From UBA3210 sp963653535 (GTDB lineage Bacteria; Bacillota_I; Bacilli_A; RFN20; CAG-449), in NCBI GenBank assembly GCA_963653535.1, contig CAVJWU010000032.1, positions 1-16,640 on the forward strand: a stretch of DNA of 16,640 bases, in the 5' to 3' direction. Positions 14,463-16,640 of this stretch are shown here, in pieces (positions within the stretch are counted from its first letter, which is position 1; every line of letters starts with the position of its first letter). Position numbers and translations under genes: made by a program. Under the pieces are notes generated by a model. It searched no databases. It saw only the letters and a program-made list of their open reading frames with translations, and was not told the DNA's origin.

Positions 14463-15395
14463 ATGAAATTCAATATTTTAATGAGTGCAGGAGGCGTAGT
14501 TGGAATTGTATTTGCTTGCATTCTTGTCTTTTTCTTACTTATTGTTTTAATCAAATGCATTGTGATTGTTCCTCAAGCAACCACTGTCGTTATTGAAAGA
14601 CTTGGTCGATATAAAACAACATTGACTGCAGGTCCTCACATCATCACACCATTTATTGACCGGAAGACCAATACTATTACATTAAAAGAACAAGTCGCAG
14701 ATTTTGCACCACAACCTGTTATTACTAAAGATAATGTTACTATGCAAATTGATACGGTTGTTTATTTTCAAATTACTGATGCAAAATTATATACATATGG
14801 TGTTGAAAGACCAATGCAAGCAATTGAAAATTTAACTGCAACTACCTTAAGAAACTTAATTGGTGATTTAGAATTAGATCAAACATTAACTTCTAGAGAC
14901 ACCATTAATCAAGAGATGAGATCTATTCTTGATGAAGCAACTGATCCTTGGGGTATTAAAGTAAACCGTGTTGAATTAAAAAATATTCTTCCTCCACGTG
15001 ATATCCAAGAAGCGATGGAAAAACAAATGCGTGCTGAAAGACAAAAACGTGAAGCAATCTTAACTGCAGATGGTCAAAAACAAGCAGCAATCTTACAAGC
15101 TCAAGGTGAAAAAGAATCCGCGATTCTTCGTGCGGAAGCGAAAAAAACTCAAATGATTACTGAAGCTCAAGGTCAAGCACAAGCTATATTAGAAGTTTAT
15201 GAAGCTCAAGCAAAAGGTATGAAAATGATTAATGATGCAAATCCTAACGCCGCTTATGTCACTTTAAAAGGTTTTGAGGCATTAGAAAAAATTTCTCAAT
15301 CTTCTTCAACTAAGATTGTTGTTCCTACTGATATCGCAAACGTAACTTCATTACTCACTTCGATGAAAGAAGTTATAAAAGAGGAGAAAAAATAA
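14463..15395 (+). CDS. SPFH/stomatin-like membrane scaffold protein
   Basis: This 310-residue protein has one N-terminal membrane segment (about 11-34), then the SPFH (Band 7) domain (about 36-190) with VPQATTVVIERLGRY, GPHIITPFIDR, ALIENL-like AIENLTATTLRNLIGDLELDQTL and WGIKVNRVELKNI. An Ala/Gln/Glu-rich coiled coil follows (about 185-255, REAILTADGQKQAAILQAQGEKESAI). This is the QmcA/slipin type that forms ring or cage oligomers in membrane microdomains and often recruits proteases. It starts after AAGGGGA. It is coupled with NfeD upstream and with uppP downstream, whose ribosome binding site (GAGGAGAAA) lies inside this gene's last codons. Confidence 0.93.
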   Translation: MKFNILMSAGGVVGIVFACILVFFLLIVLIKCIVIVPQATTVVIERLGRYKTTLTAGPHIITPFIDRKTNTITLKEQVADFAPQPVITKDNVTMQIDTVVYFQITDAKLYTYGVERPMQAIENLTATTLRNLIGDLELDQTLTSRDTINQEMRSILDEATDPWGIKVNRVELKNILPPRDIQEAMEKQMRAERQKREAILTADGQKQAAILQAQGEKESAILRAEAKKTQMITEAQGQAQAILEVYEAQAKGMKMINDANPNAAYVTLKGFEALEKISQSSSTKIVVPTDIANVTSLLTSMKEVIKEEKK

Positions 15396-15397
15396 TT

Positions 15398-16231
15398 ATG
15401 CCAGAATTTTTAAAATTTATCATTCTCGCAATAATTCAAGGTATTGCAGAAGTATTACCAATTTCTTCTTCTGGACATTTAAGAATATTTTCTTCTATTC
15501 TAAACGTTGATACAAATGGTAGTTTCCTTGCATTAGCGATTTTCTTACATTTTGGTTCATTAGTTGCAGTTATTGTTTATTATTGGAAAGATATAATTAA
15601 AATCATTACTGGAACTTGGAAATTTCTCTTTTTTAAAGAAAAAACTGAAGAAGATAAATTTAATGCAAAATTATTTCTTTTCTTAATAATCGCAACTATA
15701 CCAGCTGGTATTATCGGTTTATTATTCTCAGATAAAATCGATAAATTAAGTTTAATATGGGTTTTCGTCTTCTTATTTATTACAGGTATTATAATCTTAG
15801 TTTGCAAATTCTTTAAACGTAATAAAAAACTTGAAGATATGAAATGGTATGATGCATTAATTGTTGGTATATTTCAAGCTGTCGGCGTTCTTCCTGGTAT
15901 ATCAAGAAGTGGTATAACTATTACAGGAGGAAAAGCAGTTGGTCAAGATGATGAATCATCTTCTAAATTCGCTTTCTTATTATTCATCCCAGTTACTGCA
16001 GGTAGTTTCTTACTTGAAGTTATTAAAGTATTTAAAGGTGATATCATTTTAGAAAGTAATATCATGTGGCAATATGCAATTGGTATTGTTGTCGCAGGCA
16101 TAGTTACTTACTTATCATTAAAATTACTATATGGAGTTATTAAAAAAGGAAAATTATATTATTTCTCCATTTATTGTTTCCTTATTGCAATTGTTGGTAT
16201 TATCCTCTGCGCGACTAATGTTCTTGCCTAA
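15398..16231 (+). CDS. uppP: Undecaprenyl-diphosphatase
   Basis: This 277-residue integral membrane enzyme, of normal family length and with about seven or eight hydrophobic segments, removes a phosphate from undecaprenyl pyrophosphate and so recycles the lipid carrier for peptidoglycan and other wall polymers. Excess UppP gives bacitracin resistance. Both signature regions are present: QGIAEVLPISSSGHL (14-28; Glu18, Ser23-25, His27) and VLPGISRSGITITGG (164-178; Arg170). It begins two bases after the SPFH stop and depends on a ribosome binding site inside that gene, so it is part of the nfeD-SPFH-uppP operon. Its presence argues that the organism builds a lipid-II-dependent wall or another undecaprenyl-linked glycan. 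Confidence 0.95.
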   Translation: MPEFLKFIILAIIQGIAEVLPISSSGHLRIFSSILNVDTNGSFLALAIFLHFGSLVAVIVYYWKDIIKIITGTWKFLFFKEKTEEDKFNAKLFLFLIIATIPAGIIGLLFSDKIDKLSLIWVFVFLFITGIIILVCKFFKRNKKLEDMKWYDALIVGIFQAVGVLPGISRSGITITGGKAVGQDDESSSKFAFLLFIPVTAGSFLLEVIKVFKGDIILESNIMWQYAIGIVVAGIVTYLSLKLLYGVIKKGKLYYFSIYCFLIAIVGIILCATNVLA

Positions 16232-16248
16232 AAAAACGAATTTATAAT

Positions 16249-16313
16249 TGAAGTGAACCACAAAAATTTAACCGAGTAATCGAAATGACTTGAATGGTTC
16301 ACTTCATTTTTTT
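16249..16313 (+). terminator. Terminator-like 12-bp inverted repeat with a 34-base loop after uppP
   Basis: TGAAGTGAACCA (16249-16260) and TGGTTCACTTCA (16295-16306) are perfectly complementary and are followed by TTTTTTT on the plus strand. This can end the uppP transcript. The loop of 34 bases is long for an intrinsic terminator, and the ends begin TG and finish CA like insertion-sequence termini of the IS3 type, so it may derive from an IS remnant. No coding frame lies inside. Confidence 0.6.
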
Positions 16314-16349
16314 GTTATAAAAAATTTTGTTTTAAACAATTATTTTTGC

Positions 16350-16637
16350 TTATACAATCTTATATATAAGTTCTTGATCATAATGAATTTGTTTTAAAGT
16401 AACTATTCTTGATGAAGAAGTTTTATTATCTTCATCATTATCTATTATAGCTTCTACATCTAATTTAACTATTTCATTATTAGGTATAACTTTATTAAGT
16501 TCTTTTTCTTTTCGTATTATATAAGATAACTGATGAACCTTCATATTATTGTTCTTAGTAAACTCTACTATTCCTAAACCTGATCTCCTATATTCATCTA
16601 ATATTTTAATTTGTTCTTTTGTTAATGGTTGTAACAT
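16350..16637 (-). CDS. Orphan IS66 TnpA-like helix-turn-helix protein (5' end uncertain)
   Basis: This 95-residue frame has an N-terminal helix-turn-helix pattern, TKEQIKILDEYRRSGLGIVEFTKNNNMKVHQLSYIIRKEKEL. It resembles TnpA accessory proteins of IS66-type elements, in which a SGLxxxxFCxxNxI-type helix and a YYxWxRK-type recognition helix occur. The C-terminal part (RIVTLKQIHYDQELIYKIV) also fits the family's short beta-plus-helix tail, but the key Trp is Ile here. In IS66 elements TnpB and the transposase TnpC follow, but here only 118 bases and uppP follow, so it is an orphan, probably a remnant or a domesticated DNA-binding protein. The start is at the window edge and no ribosome binding site can be seen; it may begin further right. 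Confidence 0.55.
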   Translation of the reverse strand: MLQPLTKEQIKILDEYRRSGLGIVEFTKNNNMKVHQLSYIIRKEKELNKVIPNNEIVKLDVEAIIDNDEDNKTSSSRIVTLKQIHYDQELIYKIV

Positions 16638-16640
16638 ATG

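Noticed and set aside
15580..15807. Minus-strand frame inside uppP
   Set aside because: It is antisense to conserved membrane-protein coding and has no start signals.
150..16231. Mycoplasma-type genetic code (UGA = Trp)
   Set aside because: All tryptophans are TGG and every gene is full length in the standard code, so no reassignment is needed.

Overview
The window is AT-rich chromosomal DNA from a low-GC bacterium, most likely an uncultured member of the Bacillota close to the Bacilli, Erysipelotrichales or Mollicutes. This rests on strong AGGAGG-type ribosome binding sites, TAA-dominated stops, tRNA genes that encode their own CCA, and Bacilli-type gene families. All genes read correctly in the standard code, and no open frame needs UGA as tryptophan. 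Most of it is ordinary core genome. No prophage or CRISPR array is visible, and the only mobile-element traces are at the far right end.

Left part (1-6000). The end of an unknown plus-strand gene is followed by an ABC-F ATPase (minus), divergent from a small CoA-binding protein (plus). A zinc-type amidohydrolase (minus) abuts the latter tail to tail and sits in a likely operon behind an unrecognised acidic 372-residue protein. A PAP2-family membrane phosphatase (minus) follows.

Middle part (6000-7000). A tRNA block on the minus strand reads Cys(GCA), then Arg(ACG)-Pro(TGG)-Ala(TGC). Cys and Arg each have a visible promoter and the block ends in an intrinsic terminator. Immediately behind that terminator lies a zinc-ribbon membrane protein with no room for its own intergenic promoter.

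Core of interest (7032-12197). A four-gene minus-strand operon encodes a 91-residue unknown protein, a membrane-anchored J-domain/TPR protein, a divergent lid-less Hsp70 with an altered phosphate-2 motif, and an unknown helical protein. It is divergent from an OmpR/PhoP-type response regulator and an intramembrane-type histidine kinase. The 140-base gap between them holds six TTTAC-type boxes at an exact 11-base period: four read toward the chaperone operon and two toward the regulator. This suggests that the two-component system controls both itself and a dedicated membrane chaperone pair.

Right part (12198-16640). 4-alpha-glucanotransferase (MalQ, minus) shares a bidirectional terminator with the kinase. 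An NfeD-SPFH-UppP operon (plus) links a membrane-microdomain scaffold to undecaprenyl-pyrophosphate recycling, which implies a lipid-II-type wall or glycan cycle. After it come a 58-base TG...CA inverted-repeat element, which acts as terminator or is an IS remnant, and an orphan IS66 TnpA-like helix-turn-helix gene running off the right edge.
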